Source: Marasmitruncus massiliensis (GTDB lineage: Bacteria; Bacillota; Clostridia; Oscillospirales; Ruminococcaceae). Taken from it: a stretch of 64,000 bases of DNA. The notes under the pieces are model-generated. The model searched no databases. It saw only the letters and a program-made list of their open reading frames with translations, and was not told where the DNA came from. This document shows positions 9,221 to 18,017 of the stretch, one piece after another. Location: NCBI RefSeq assembly GCF_900186535.1, contig NZ_FYDE01000005.1:906895-970894 (forward strand), written 5' to 3'. Position 1 is the first letter of the stretch; each line of letters opens with the position of its first letter. The translations under genes were made by a program, and so were the position numbers.

Positions 9221-10057
9221 TTATTCACGGCGCAGTGAGAAAACCGAGGATGCCGCATAAAACCCCATGCATAAATAGAATAAGGCGGCAAAGGGAGAAA
9301 GCCCGATTTCAACAACCTTACCTGCGAATGACGCAGCCAGAACGCCCAGAGAAAGGGGCACAGCAACCAAAGAAAAGGGCAGGCCAAACATGATCAGCTG
9401 GCGGGTGCCCTTTTTTGCATCAATGCCGCCTAACATACGCCCATTTGCAAGGAGAAACGGAACCATCAAGATCAGCATGACGATCGCCAGTATCTGATCA
9501 GAAACGCTGCGCATCAGCGTGTAATCCATAAATGTGGTCAGCAGCATGGCGGATTGCCAGAGAACGGGCAGTAAAAGAAGAACTCCATGATACCGGCCGG
9601 CTCCGTGGGTCCCCTTCAGGCCGATGACGATCCACAAAATTCCGGCAATCACCGGTGCGGCAAGCAGGCAAACTATGCCGAACACAGATATAAGCAGGGA
9701 AAACAGTACGGCCACTCCGGGCAGGTCAGGGCTAAAAGTCAGCAGGCTGTCCACTTGTTCAAGCAGTGAGGAACCGACAAACACCAGTGCGGCGATACCG
9801 GAAGCGATTAAGAATACCCGCGCTGGAAGGTTCATGTGAAAAACCGGTGCGGCCTCTTTGCTCTTGGAAAGCCATCCAAACAGCAAGAGGGCAATACAGC
9901 TTACCCCCAGAACCCAGTTGAAGATGGAAGAAAGCGCCAGATTGTCTTTGTAGAACCCGGTGGAAGGGTCAATGGCAGAAAGCTTCAAATAAATACGCAG
10001 TACCGTGCAGCACAAAAGCGCAGCCGGAAAAATTAGTTTTTGTGGTTTAATAAGCAT
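9221..10057 (-). CDS. Polytopic membrane protein, function unknown
   Basis: About 278 residues, almost entirely hydrophobic, with roughly seven or eight predicted membrane segments separated by short loops (for example near LIFPAALLCCTVLRIYL, VFLIASGIAALVFVGSSLL, GVAVLFSLLISVFGIVCLL). I see no transporter, enzyme or metal-binding motif and do not recognise the family. The start is chosen at 10057 (MLIKPQKL) because GGAAAGGGA stands at good spacing; an upstream in-frame codon at 10087 lacks one. It lies downstream of citrate synthase on the same strand, but an intrinsic terminator separates the two. Confidence 0.7.
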   Translation of the reverse strand: MLIKPQKLIFPAALLCCTVLRIYLKLSAIDPSTGFYKDNLALSSIFNWVLGVSCIALLLFGWLSKSKEAAPVFHMNLPARVFLIASGIAALVFVGSSLLEQVDSLLTFSPDLPGVAVLFSLLISVFGIVCLLAAPVIAGILWIVIGLKGTHGAGRYHGVLLLLPVLWQSAMLLTTFMDYTLMRSVSDQILAIVMLILMVPFLLANGRMLGGIDAKKGTRQLIMFGLPFSLVAVPLSLGVLAASFAGKVVEIGLSPFAALFYLCMGFYAASSVFSLRRE

Positions 10058-10125
10058 GAAAATCCCTTTCCGGCCAAAACCAGCCAAGAACGCTATCCCG
10101 CCCTTCTGCGGAACGCTACATAATT

Positions 10126-10158
10126 ATACCGCTTGACCGGAAATCGGTCAAGCGGTAT
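10126..10158 (-). terminator. Terminator after citrate synthase
   Basis: A 14-bp perfect inverted repeat (10126-10139 with 10145-10158) with a 5-base loop lies just 3' of the citrate synthase stop on the minus strand and is followed there by an A/T-rich stretch. Confidence 0.75.
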
Positions 10159-10168
10159 CCTGCGATGG

Positions 10169-11557
10169 TCAGGGCCTTTCATGCAATGGAATATAGGATG
10201 ACGGTTTCGAAATTGGTTTGTAGGCCGGCCTGATGATTTTGTTCCCGGTGGTGATTTCCTCCAGCCTGTGGGCACACCAGCCGGCTGTGCGCGCAATGGC
10301 GAACAAAGGCGTATGCAGTTCGTCCGGAATCCGCAGCATCCGGTAAACCAACCCCGAATAAAGGTCCACATTGTTGCTGACCGGACGGCTGCTGCCCCAT
10401 TTTTCACGCAGGACGTCAGGCGCAAGCCGCTCGACAGCGTCAAGAAGCCGGAACTCTCCTTCAAAGTCGGTTCCATGCGCTATATGCAGCGCATTTGCCT
10501 TGAGGACAATGGCACGTGGATCGCTCTTCGTATAGACAGCATGCCCCATGCCGTAAATCAGCCCAGAACCGTCGCCCTCCTGCCTGTTCACGATTTTCCG
10601 GAGAAACTCACGGATTTCCTGGTCATCGTCCCAGTTGGAAACGCCTTCTTTCAGATACTCCAGCTGTTCGATAACCTTGCAGTTTGCCCCGCCGTGACGA
10701 GGCCCTTTCAATGAGCCGATTCCCGCGGCAATCGCGGAATAGGTGTCCGTACCCGACGAGGTCAGGACACGGACGCTGAAGGTCGAGTTGTTGCCGCCGC
10801 CGTGCTCGCTGTGCAGCATCAGACAGAGGTCAAGAAGCCGTGCTTCTTCTTCAGTGAACTGCTTATCCGAGCGAAGCAGGCGAAGAATATTCTGGGCGGT
10901 CGAATAATCCGGCCGGGGATTATGTAGATACATGCTGCGTCCGTCATAGATTCTTTTTTTTACCTGATAGGCGGAAACCATGATTGAAGGCATCCGCGCG
11001 ATGAGCTGGATCGACTGCCGGATGACGTTTTCGACAGAGGTGTCCTCAGGATTGAAATCATAAGTATAAAGCGCCAGTACTGAACGCGCAAGCATATTCA
11101 TAATATTGGGGCTGGCGACCTTCATAATAATGTCTTCGGTAAAATTGTCGGGAAGTTCGCGTGAGGCGGCGAGTATTTGCAAAAATTGATTCAGTTTTTT
11201 CTCATTGGGAAGCGAACCCATCAGCAAAAGCCATGCGGTTTCCTCGAAAATATAGCGGTTTTCTGCCCGGCATCCGGCAATCAGGTCGTTAATATTGATG
11301 CCGCGGTAAATCAGTTCACCGTCAATCGGCATCTTTTCACCTTCGCTGAGCAGATAGCCGTGTACGTTACAGATTTGCGTGATTCCGGCCAGCACGCCAG
11401 TGCCGTCGGAGTTGCGCAGACCCCGCTTGACATTGTACTGATTGAACAATGCCGGATCGAAACTGTTATAGCGGGGATATTCGTCGCATAGTAATTGAAT
11501 ATCCTTTTGAAGCTGCTCATTCGGTTTTTCGGGGTCTCTGCTATACATGATGGACAT
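10169..11557 (-). CDS. gltA: Citrate synthase (Si-type)
   Basis: Condenses oxaloacetate and acetyl-CoA to citrate, presumably feeding 2-oxoglutarate and glutamate synthesis in an anaerobe. About 462 residues show the active-site blocks HSEHGGGNNSTF (near 250), GPRHGGAN, GMGHAVYTKSDPRA and SNNVDLYSGLVYRMLRIP. The protein is longer than the E. coli enzyme at the N-terminus. ATG 11557 and ATG 11548 both sit near the SD GGAAGGAAAGGAG; 11557 is used. A promoter lies upstream and the gene appears monocistronic. A different symbol, such as citZ, would be equally valid. Confidence 0.95.
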   Translation of the reverse strand: MSIMYSRDPEKPNEQLQKDIQLLCDEYPRYNSFDPALFNQYNVKRGLRNSDGTGVLAGITQICNVHGYLLSEGEKMPIDGELIYRGININDLIAGCRAENRYIFEETAWLLLMGSLPNEKKLNQFLQILAASRELPDNFTEDIIMKVASPNIMNMLARSVLALYTYDFNPEDTSVENVIRQSIQLIARMPSIMVSAYQVKKRIYDGRSMYLHNPRPDYSTAQNILRLLRSDKQFTEEEARLLDLCLMLHSEHGGGNNSTFSVRVLTSSGTDTYSAIAAGIGSLKGPRHGGANCKVIEQLEYLKEGVSNWDDDQEIREFLRKIVNRQEGDGSGLIYGMGHAVYTKSDPRAIVLKANALHIAHGTDFEGEFRLLDAVERLAPDVLREKWGSSRPVSNNVDLYSGLVYRMLRIPDELHTPLFAIARTAGWCAHRLEEITTGNKIIRPAYKPISKPSSYIPLHERP

Positions 11558-11676
11558 GGCTCCTTTCCTTCCCAACGGGTCATTCGGCGTAAATGCCGCC
11601 AGCAGATATGCAGACTATGTGCAATTCTTTTGACTGACAGCGAAAACAGGCCAACTGTTCGATGTGCAATGCAAAT

Positions 11677-11705
11677 ATTGTATAACAGTAAAGTGTCAAA
11701 GTCAA
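11677..11705 (-). promoter_or_regulatory. SigA-type promoter for citrate synthase
   Basis: On the minus strand, TTGACT (11705-11700), a 17-base spacer and TACAAT (11682-11677). It lies about 120 bases ahead of the start. Confidence 0.7.
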
Positions 11706-11777
11706 TAGAATTTCCTCCGGAAAAACAGAGAAAATGAAAGTTTCAATTGGAAATCTTTCATAATCGAGGGATATGAA

Positions 11778-12833
11778 ATGAACCGCAGAGGAGTGGCAAT
11801 CGCACTATTTGCCTTAATGATGTTTCTGGTCCCGCTTTTGGCGCTAACTGGCGAAAAAGTGGACGTGCAGTTTTCGAACTCTTCAAATGCATATGGAGCA
11901 TCCTCCAAAATGCAGCCGCAGCAGGACCAGTCCAGCCAGCCGCAGCAGGAAGACCAAGTAAAACCCTCTGAAACCATTTCGGTTTCAGGGGAGAATTTCC
12001 GGATTCTGAATGAGCATACCGGAAAAATCTTTGAAGTGTCGCCGAAGGAGTATGTTCGGGGAGCACTTGCGGCGGAAATGCCTCCGACTTTTCACCCGGA
12101 AGCAATGAAGGCGCAGGCTGTAGCCGCGCATACCTATGCGCTCTGCCGCCGCGAGCAGGCGAGGGCAAACGGAGAAAATTCAGATTTTTCAGCGGATCCG
12201 GAAAATTGGAAGGTATATACCACCGAGAAACTGTTCCGTGAACGATACGGAGACCTTGCGGATGCTTACTGGAAAGCAATCTGCCAGGCAGCCGACGAGG
12301 TCGCAGGCTATATTCTCACCTATGAGGGGGAGCCGATTGTGGCGGCGTACCATTCCATGAGCAGCGGAAAAACAGAGGACGCGTCCAATGTGTGGACAGG
12401 CGGAAAGCCATACCTTGTTCCGGTTGACAGCTTCGGCGACACGCTGGCCCCCGACTACCGCATGACAGTGACCCTTTCGTCAGACGAACTTGCCGGCGCT
12501 TTGCGGAAAGCCTGGCCGGACCTCGTTCTGGAAGGCGACGCTTCCGGCTGGATCGGGGAGGCGCAGCGCTCTGAAAGCGGCTATATTACGGAAATTACAG
12601 TGGGCAATCAAACGGTATCGGGGGCGGATTTTCGCACGGCTTTGGATCTGCGGTCTTCCGATTTCACGGTTTCCTATGACGGGGGAGAATTTACCTTCAA
12701 AGTAGTCGGCTATGGGCACGGGGTGGGCCTTTCCCAGTATGGAGCCGATTATATGGCGCGGCAGGGCGCGTCTTTTGATGAAATTCTGCTTCATTATTAC
12801 CAGGGAGCTGCGCTTGCTGCCGCCGCTTCCTGA
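11778..12833 (+). CDS. spoIID: Stage II sporulation protein D (peptidoglycan lytic transglycosylase)
   Basis: SpoIID cleaves septal glycan strands during forespore engulfment as part of the DMP complex. The 351 residues begin with a membrane anchor (about 5-24), then a Gln-rich linker and the SpoIID domain. The catalytic Glu lies in GALAAEMP (residue 100). AVAAHTYAL, YHSMSSGKTEDASNVW and GYGHGVGLSQYGADYMA are family signatures. The ATG follows GAGGG. It is divergent from citrate synthase; a SigE promoter is expected, but I see only a weak candidate. The gene shows that the organism is, or derives from, a spore-former. Confidence 0.93.
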   Translation: MNRRGVAIALFALMMFLVPLLALTGEKVDVQFSNSSNAYGASSKMQPQQDQSSQPQQEDQVKPSETISVSGENFRILNEHTGKIFEVSPKEYVRGALAAEMPPTFHPEAMKAQAVAAHTYALCRREQARANGENSDFSADPENWKVYTTEKLFRERYGDLADAYWKAICQAADEVAGYILTYEGEPIVAAYHSMSSGKTEDASNVWTGGKPYLVPVDSFGDTLAPDYRMTVTLSSDELAGALRKAWPDLVLEGDASGWIGEAQRSESGYITEITVGNQTVSGADFRTALDLRSSDFTVSYDGGEFTFKVVGYGHGVGLSQYGADYMARQGASFDEILLHYYQGAALAAAAS

Positions 12834-12979
12834 TACTGTGTGGGCGGTCCTGCCATTTTCTGCACTTTAAAAGACAGGCTTGTATCTTGAGACAAAGCGT
12901 GTTAAGATTGTGCTAAGAATATAAAGGCGTCGATATTGGAAATTTCCTCGGCGGCGCAGAAAGAGGCAGGATAGAGGGC

Positions 12980-14383
12980 ATGAAAATTGTCATTGTAGGT
13001 GACGGTAAGGTTGGCTTTGCGCTGACCCAGCAGCTTTCAAAAGAAGGCCATGACGTTGTCGTAATTGACAGCAATAAAAATGTATTGCAGGAATCCCTTG
13101 TGACGCTGGATGTCATGGTTGTTCATGGAAACGGCGCCAGCCTGCGGGTACAGAAAGAAGCCGGAGTTGAAAGCTGTGACCTGGTGATTGCCGCCACTTC
13201 CGCGGATGAGATCAATCTGCTCTGCTGTATCATTGCGAGAAAGCTTGGGCACGCACATACCATCGCACGTGTGCGCAACCCTGAATATGCAGAGCAGCTT
13301 TTCTTTTTAAAAGAAGAACTGGGGCTGAGCATGATGATCAACCCCGAACGTACGGCGGCAAACGAGATTTTTCGTTTGCTGCAATTTCCGTCTTTTCTGA
13401 AACGGGATTCCTTTGCCAAGGGGAAGGTGGAAATCGTAGAAATTGTTTTAAAGGAAAACGGTGTCCTGGACGGCAAACAGCTGCTTGACCTTTATAAGAT
13501 CGCAAAGGTGCGTGTGCTGGTCTGCGCTGTGGAACGCGGCAGTCAGGTATACATCCCTGACGGGAACTTCCGCCTGCAAAAAGACGATAAGATTTATGTG
13601 ACCGCGCCTACGCGTGACCTCGCCGCGCTGATCAAGCATATGGGCCTGTACACACACAGAATCAAGGACGTCTTAATTGTCGGCGGCAGCAATATCGCCT
13701 ATTACCTTGCGGCGGATTTAATCGCGTCGGGTGTTGCCGTGAAAATTATCGAAAACAAACACAGCAGGTGTATGGAGCTGGCGGAACTGCTGCCAAAGGC
13801 TTCGGTTATCGAAGCGGACGGATGCAGCAAATCGGTTCTGCTGTCTGAAGGAATCGAAAGCACCGACGCGGTGGTGACATTGACAAATATTGACGAGGAA
13901 AACCTGCTGGTATCGATGTATGCGAATTTTTTGCAGGTTCCCAAGGTTGTTACAAAGATCAACCGGACCGAATATAACGAGGTGTTCCGCGGAAAAGGGA
14001 TCGACTGCGTGATCAGTCCCAAACTGCTGACTTCCAACGATATCGTGCGTTATGTGCGCGCTATGCAGAATACTTCCGGCGGCTCTGTGATTACGCTCCA
14101 CCGTCTGGTGGACGGCAGGGTGGAGGCGTTGGAATTTCTTGCGACGGAGGATACGCGCTATCTTGGGCAGACGCTCCTGCAGATTCAGCTGAAGCCGAAT
14201 ATTTTGATTTCCTGCATCAACCGCGGCGGTAAAATTATCATTCCAAACGGCGAAACCACCATCGAGCTGAGAGATACGGTGATTGTGGTAACGACAGCCG
14301 ACCGGCCCATTAACACGCTCAATGATATTTTTGAGGAACCTCCGGTTCCGTCGATGACATACGATTCCACAAACTGCATTTGA
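12980..14383 (+). CDS. trkA: Trk potassium uptake regulator TrkA
   Basis: TrkA is the cytoplasmic NAD(H)/nucleotide-binding gating ring of the Trk/Ktr K+ uptake system. The 467-residue protein is a tandem of two RCK units: Rossmann (MKIVIVGDGKVGFALTQQL, near 1) plus RCK_C, then Rossmann (DVLIVGGSNIAYYLAADL, near 230) plus RCK_C. The second glycine motif is degenerate (GGSNIAYY). SD AGGATAGAGG precedes the ATG. trkH follows 38 bases downstream, so the two subunits are coexpressed. Confidence 0.95.
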   Translation: MKIVIVGDGKVGFALTQQLSKEGHDVVVIDSNKNVLQESLVTLDVMVVHGNGASLRVQKEAGVESCDLVIAATSADEINLLCCIIARKLGHAHTIARVRNPEYAEQLFFLKEELGLSMMINPERTAANEIFRLLQFPSFLKRDSFAKGKVEIVEIVLKENGVLDGKQLLDLYKIAKVRVLVCAVERGSQVYIPDGNFRLQKDDKIYVTAPTRDLAALIKHMGLYTHRIKDVLIVGGSNIAYYLAADLIASGVAVKIIENKHSRCMELAELLPKASVIEADGCSKSVLLSEGIESTDAVVTLTNIDEENLLVSMYANFLQVPKVVTKINRTEYNEVFRGKGIDCVISPKLLTSNDIVRYVRAMQNTSGGSVITLHRLVDGRVEALEFLATEDTRYLGQTLLQIQLKPNILISCINRGGKIIIPNGETTIELRDTVIVVTTADRPINTLNDIFEEPPVPSMTYDSTNCI

Positions 14384-14421
14384 ATTGATTTCAGCATGTT
14401 GGACAGGAGAAAGATGTTAAA

Positions 14422-15894
14422 ATGAATTTTAAAATGGTGGTTTATCTGATTGGACATATTCTCCGGTTGGAGGCCTTGTTCATGGTACCGGCAATGGCAA
14501 TTTCTTTTTTTGGCAAAGAACCGGTATCTGCCCGGGCCTTCTTCATAACCATTATGGTATTGCTGTCGGTCAGCCTTTTTGCTACTTTCCGAAAACCAAA
14601 GAGCAGAGGATTTTACACCCGAGAAGGCTTCTTAGTAACAGCCCTGGCTTGGATGGTCATGTCGCTGTTCGGAGCACTTCCGTTTTTTATTTCCGGAGAA
14701 ATTCCGAATTACCTGTTTGCTGTTTTTGAGACGGTTTCCGGCTTAACCACAACCGGCGCCAGTATCCTGAAGGACGTGGAAGTGATGTCCAAAGGAATGC
14801 TCTACTGGCGCAGCTTTACCCACTGGCTGGGGGGTATGGGAATCCTGGTGTTTCTGCTGGCGATTCTGCCGATGACACAGGGTTCGGGCAGTACCCTACA
14901 TATTATGCGCGCGGAAAGCCCGGGACCGGAGGTAGGAAAGCTGGTTCCCAGATTGCACCAGATGGCAAAAATCCTGTATTTGATTTACTGTGCGCTTACC
15001 GTTATGCAGATGGTTCTGCTTTTGCTGGGCGATATGCCGTTGTTTGACACCGTTTGCATTACGTTTGGCACTGCCGGGACCGGCGGATTCGGGGTTTTGA
15101 ATTCCAGCTGTGCCGATTACAGCCCCTACTGTCAGATCGTGATTACCGTATTTATGATGCTGTTCGGCGTGAATTTCAGTATTTTTTATCTGCTGCTGAT
15201 GCGGGAATTTTCACAGGCGCTGCTGAATCAGGAACTTCGTGTTTATCTTGGCATTATGCTCAGTGCTGTCATTCTGGTTACAGTCAATATTCTGCCGGTC
15301 TACCGTTCAAATCTGCCTGAAGCGCTGCGGTACGCTTCCTTTCAGGTGGCTTCCATTATGACGACGACCGGATTTGCAACCGCCGATTTTAACCTCTGGC
15401 CTCAGCTTTCACGCAGCATTATGGTGGTGCTGATGGTTTTAGGCGCGTCTGCCGGCTCCACCGGGGGCGGCATCAAATCCGCCCGGGTCCTGATTTTATT
15501 CCAGTCTGCGAAACAGTCGCTGCGCAAAATGCTGAATCCCCGTGAAGTAAACGTCGTCAAAGTGGACGGCAAAGCTCTCGATGACGAGGTGATTGAGGGT
15601 GTACATGTTTATATGACCATTTACTGCGCCGTTGCAGCGGTCTCTTTTCTGATTGTTTCGCTGGACAATTTTTCGCTGGAGACCAATCTGACAGCGGTGC
15701 TTTCCTGCCTGAATAACATTGGACCCGGGTTAGGTGAGGTTGGGCCTACCGGGAATTTTTCCGGCTTTTCCGCCGGCAGCACAGTGGTGCTGATACTGAA
15801 CATGCTGATCGGCCGTTTGGAAATATTCCCGATGCTGTTTTTGTTTGCCCCTTCAAACTGGAAGCGTACCAGAGTACTCCGCCCAAATGTTTAA
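14422..15894 (+). CDS. trkH: Trk potassium uptake protein TrkH
   Basis: The membrane-spanning K+-translocating subunit, partner of the preceding TrkA. The 490 residues are mostly hydrophobic with the four membrane-pore-membrane repeats of the family. Selectivity-filter segments are visible as VSGLTTTGAS, FGTAGTGGFG, IMTTTGFATAD and CLNNIGPGLGEVGPTG. Other landmarks are FTHWLGGMGILVF and LGASAGSTGGGIKSAR. The ATG is at 14422. Confidence 0.95.
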   Translation: MNFKMVVYLIGHILRLEALFMVPAMAISFFGKEPVSARAFFITIMVLLSVSLFATFRKPKSRGFYTREGFLVTALAWMVMSLFGALPFFISGEIPNYLFAVFETVSGLTTTGASILKDVEVMSKGMLYWRSFTHWLGGMGILVFLLAILPMTQGSGSTLHIMRAESPGPEVGKLVPRLHQMAKILYLIYCALTVMQMVLLLLGDMPLFDTVCITFGTAGTGGFGVLNSSCADYSPYCQIVITVFMMLFGVNFSIFYLLLMREFSQALLNQELRVYLGIMLSAVILVTVNILPVYRSNLPEALRYASFQVASIMTTTGFATADFNLWPQLSRSIMVVLMVLGASAGSTGGGIKSARVLILFQSAKQSLRKMLNPREVNVVKVDGKALDDEVIEGVHVYMTIYCAVAAVSFLIVSLDNFSLETNLTAVLSCLNNIGPGLGEVGPTGNFSGFSAGSTVVLILNMLIGRLEIFPMLFLFAPSNWKRTRVLRPNV

Positions 15895-15915
15895 TGCAAA
15901 ACAGAATCATTGTGC

Positions 15916-15945
15916 TAATAATTGCCTTCTGATTGCGCATACTAC
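15916..15945 (+). promoter_or_regulatory. Possible SigE-type sporulation promoter
   Basis: TAATAATT (15916-15923), 14 bases, CATACTAC (15938-15945). This resembles the SigE pattern (-35 ATA-rich, -10 CATAC) and lies 30 bases before the CotJC-type gene. The match is imperfect. Confidence 0.4.
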
Positions 15946-15974
15946 TGAAAATTAGAAATCAGGAGGCGATTTTC

Positions 15975-16640
15975 ATGTTTAAACATGAAAAAGCATTGTT
16001 AAATGATGTCAAAATTGAAAAACCCAATCCACAGTTCGCGGTGCTGATGCAGGAGCAGCTGGGTGGCGGCAATGGGGAACTTAAGGCCGCGATGCAGTAT
16101 ATCTCACAGAGCTTTCGTGTGAAAGATCCCGCAATTAAAGACCTGTTTTTAGACATTGGCGCGGAAGAACTCAGCCATATGGAAATGGTCGCGACCACGA
16201 TCAACCTTCTCAACGGGCATGATGTCGACTATAATGCGGTTGGTGCCGGCGAAATACAGGCACATGTAATTAATGGCTTGAATCCCGGGCTGATCAACTC
16301 CTCGGGATATTCCTGGACGGCTGATTATGTCACCGTGACCGGCGATCTCTGCGCGGATCTTCTTTCCAACATTGCGTCTGAACAGCGGGCCAAAGTAGTC
16401 TATCAGTACCTTTACCGTCAGGTTACAGACCGGTATGTGCGCGAGACCATCGACTTCCTTCTGAACCGTGAAGAAGCACATAATGCTCTGTTCCGCGAAG
16501 CGTTCAACAAGGTGCAGAATACCGGTTCCAATAAGGACTTCGGTGTCACTGAGGACTCCAAGCTGTACTTTAATCTGTCCAATCCGTCTCCCGACAACCA
16601 GTTCGGCAAACCGGAAGCTACCCCTCCCAGTTTTTCCTGA
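15975..16640 (+). CDS. Manganese catalase family protein (CotJC-like spore coat protein)
   Basis: A 221-residue ferritin-like protein of the Mn-catalase/CotJC group, found in the inner spore coat of Bacillus and in clostridial spores, where it can decompose peroxide. Metal-ligand helices are visible as GGNGELKAAMQYI, IGAEELSHMEMVATTI, NIASEQRAKVVY and LLNREEAHNALFREA, carrying the expected E...ExxH pairs. The ATG at 15975 follows a perfect AGGAGG (15961-15966), so the longer frame from 15933 is rejected. It stands alone between trkH and a bidirectional terminator. Confidence 0.9.
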   Translation: MFKHEKALLNDVKIEKPNPQFAVLMQEQLGGGNGELKAAMQYISQSFRVKDPAIKDLFLDIGAEELSHMEMVATTINLLNGHDVDYNAVGAGEIQAHVINGLNPGLINSSGYSWTADYVTVTGDLCADLLSNIASEQRAKVVYQYLYRQVTDRYVRETIDFLLNREEAHNALFREAFNKVQNTGSNKDFGVTEDSKLYFNLSNPSPDNQFGKPEATPPSFS

Positions 16641-16670
16641 CGGATTGTGCATTCACCGATTCAACAGATC

Positions 16671-16708
16671 AAAAAAGGAAGCAGGTTTTGAAACCTGCTT
16701 CCTTTTTT
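16671..16708. terminator. Bidirectional terminator
   Basis: An 18-bp perfect inverted repeat (16671-16688 with 16691-16708) with a 2-base gap, A6 on one end and T6 on the other. It separates the convergent CotJC gene and molybdenum hydroxylase operon and should terminate both. Confidence 0.93.
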
Positions 16709-16717
16709 GGTATCGTG

Positions 16718-17182
16718 TCAGTCCGGCAATACTGTGCGAAGGGCATTCCTGATTTCAGAATAACCTGTGCACCGGCATAAGTTGGCTTGCAGCCAATCTT
16801 CTATGACTGATTCCCGGGCGTCGGGATGCTGCGTCATGAGGGAATGACAGACCATCAGGAATCCGGACGTGCAGTAGCCGCACTGGAAGGCTTCACAATC
16901 CACAAACGCTTTTTGCAGCGGGACATTCTGAAGCCCCTCAATCGTTGTGACAGCGTGCCCGGCCGCTTCAACCGCCAGCACAAGGCAGGACTTCACCGGC
17001 CAGCCGTCCATGAGCACCGTGCATGCCCCGCAGTCCCCGTTTTTGCACCCCGGTTTTGCCCCGGTCAGTCCGAACTGTTCCCGCAGGACATCCAGCAAAA
17101 CATCGGACGGCCTCACCGTGGCAGTCCTCGTTTCACCGTTGACCTGTAAATCGATCACGCATTTTCCTTTATATTCTACCAT
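16718..17182 (-). CDS. Molybdenum hydroxylase, [2Fe-2S] subunit (XdhC/CoxS type)
   Basis: The electron-transfer subunit of a xanthine-dehydrogenase-family enzyme. The 154 residues hold an N-terminal plant-type ferredoxin cluster motif (GCKNGDCGACTVLMDG with a following Cys) and a C-terminal second cluster motif (QCGYCTSGFL and LCRCTGY). It is the last gene of a three-gene minus-strand operon and overlaps the FAD subunit gene by 14 bases, which suggests translational coupling. Confidence 0.93.
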   Translation of the reverse strand: MVEYKGKCVIDLQVNGETRTATVRPSDVLLDVLREQFGLTGAKPGCKNGDCGACTVLMDGWPVKSCLVLAVEAAGHAVTTIEGLQNVPLQKAFVDCEAFQCGYCTSGFLMVCHSLMTQHPDARESVIEDWLQANLCRCTGYSEIRNALRTVLPD

Positions 17183-18017
17183 TTGGCATCTCCTTAAACT
17201 TTTGCAGTACTTTGTATACCGTGTTTTTCAGCACGAATGCCCTATATTCCGCGGAGCCGTCCAGATTATCCAGACATGGGCCCGGAAGCTGATGCGTGAT
17301 CCGCTCCGCTTTTTCGGAAATGGTACAATCCGGGCCGTTCAGGGTGTCTTCGATTCTGGAAGAACGGAACGGGAATTCGCAGAGGCCGGAAAATGCCATC
17401 CGGATATCCCCGCCCTCCAGCAGCGCGACAAGCGTGAGCAGCGGGTAGTCGATTTTCTCGTTCTTCGTCTTTTTCACGTGGATATAGGGAACGCCCAGCC
17501 ATTTTTGATCGATTGCGAACCGGGTGATAAATTCTCCCTTTTTCAGCATTACCCTCTGGTGAAAGACATCCTTAATCGGTACCCTTCGTTCCCCGTTTGC
17601 GCCCCAGAGATAGACGGAACAGTCGGTGAGGAGCAGGGGGAGTACGGATTCCCTGTAAATAATGGTGCCGCAGACATTCCCGCCCAGCGTAATCCGGCAC
17701 TGGTTGGTATGGTCTGCGATCCGGCTTACGGCTGTGCCCAGCATGGGGAACAGCTTTGATTCCGCTATCGCCGACAGCGTGACGCAGGCTCCGATCATCA
17801 ATCCCTCGTCGGCAAATCCCATATAGGTACACTCCGGTATCGCTTTCAGATCGACCACGGCGCCGGGCAGAATGCTCCCTGCCCGGGACATGGTGATCAC
17901 CTCGGAGCCGCCGGCGTAATAGGCCGGAGACTTGTCCATGGCAGATAACTTCTGATAGATTCCGTACGCTTCTTTCATCGTATCCGGCCGGTAATAATCG
18001 AAATCGTGAGCGATCAT
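17169..18017 (-). CDS. Molybdenum hydroxylase, FAD-binding subunit (XdhB/CoxM type)
   Basis: The 282-residue flavoprotein subunit passes electrons from the Fe-S centres to the acceptor. The family signatures are AYYAGGSEVITM (FAD-binding) and CRITLGGNVCGT, followed by the CO-dehydrogenase flavoprotein C-terminal domain. It sits between the large molybdopterin subunit (4-base overlap) and the Fe-S subunit. Confidence 0.9.
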   Translation of the reverse strand: MIAHDFDYYRPDTMKEAYGIYQKLSAMDKSPAYYAGGSEVITMSRAGSILPGAVVDLKAIPECTYMGFADEGLMIGACVTLSAIAESKLFPMLGTAVSRIADHTNQCRITLGGNVCGTIIYRESVLPLLLTDCSVYLWGANGERRVPIKDVFHQRVMLKKGEFITRFAIDQKWLGVPYIHVKKTKNEKIDYPLLTLVALLEGGDIRMAFSGLCEFPFRSSRIEDTLNGPDCTISEKAERITHQLPGPCLDNLDGSAEYRAFVLKNTVYKVLQKFKEMPNGRI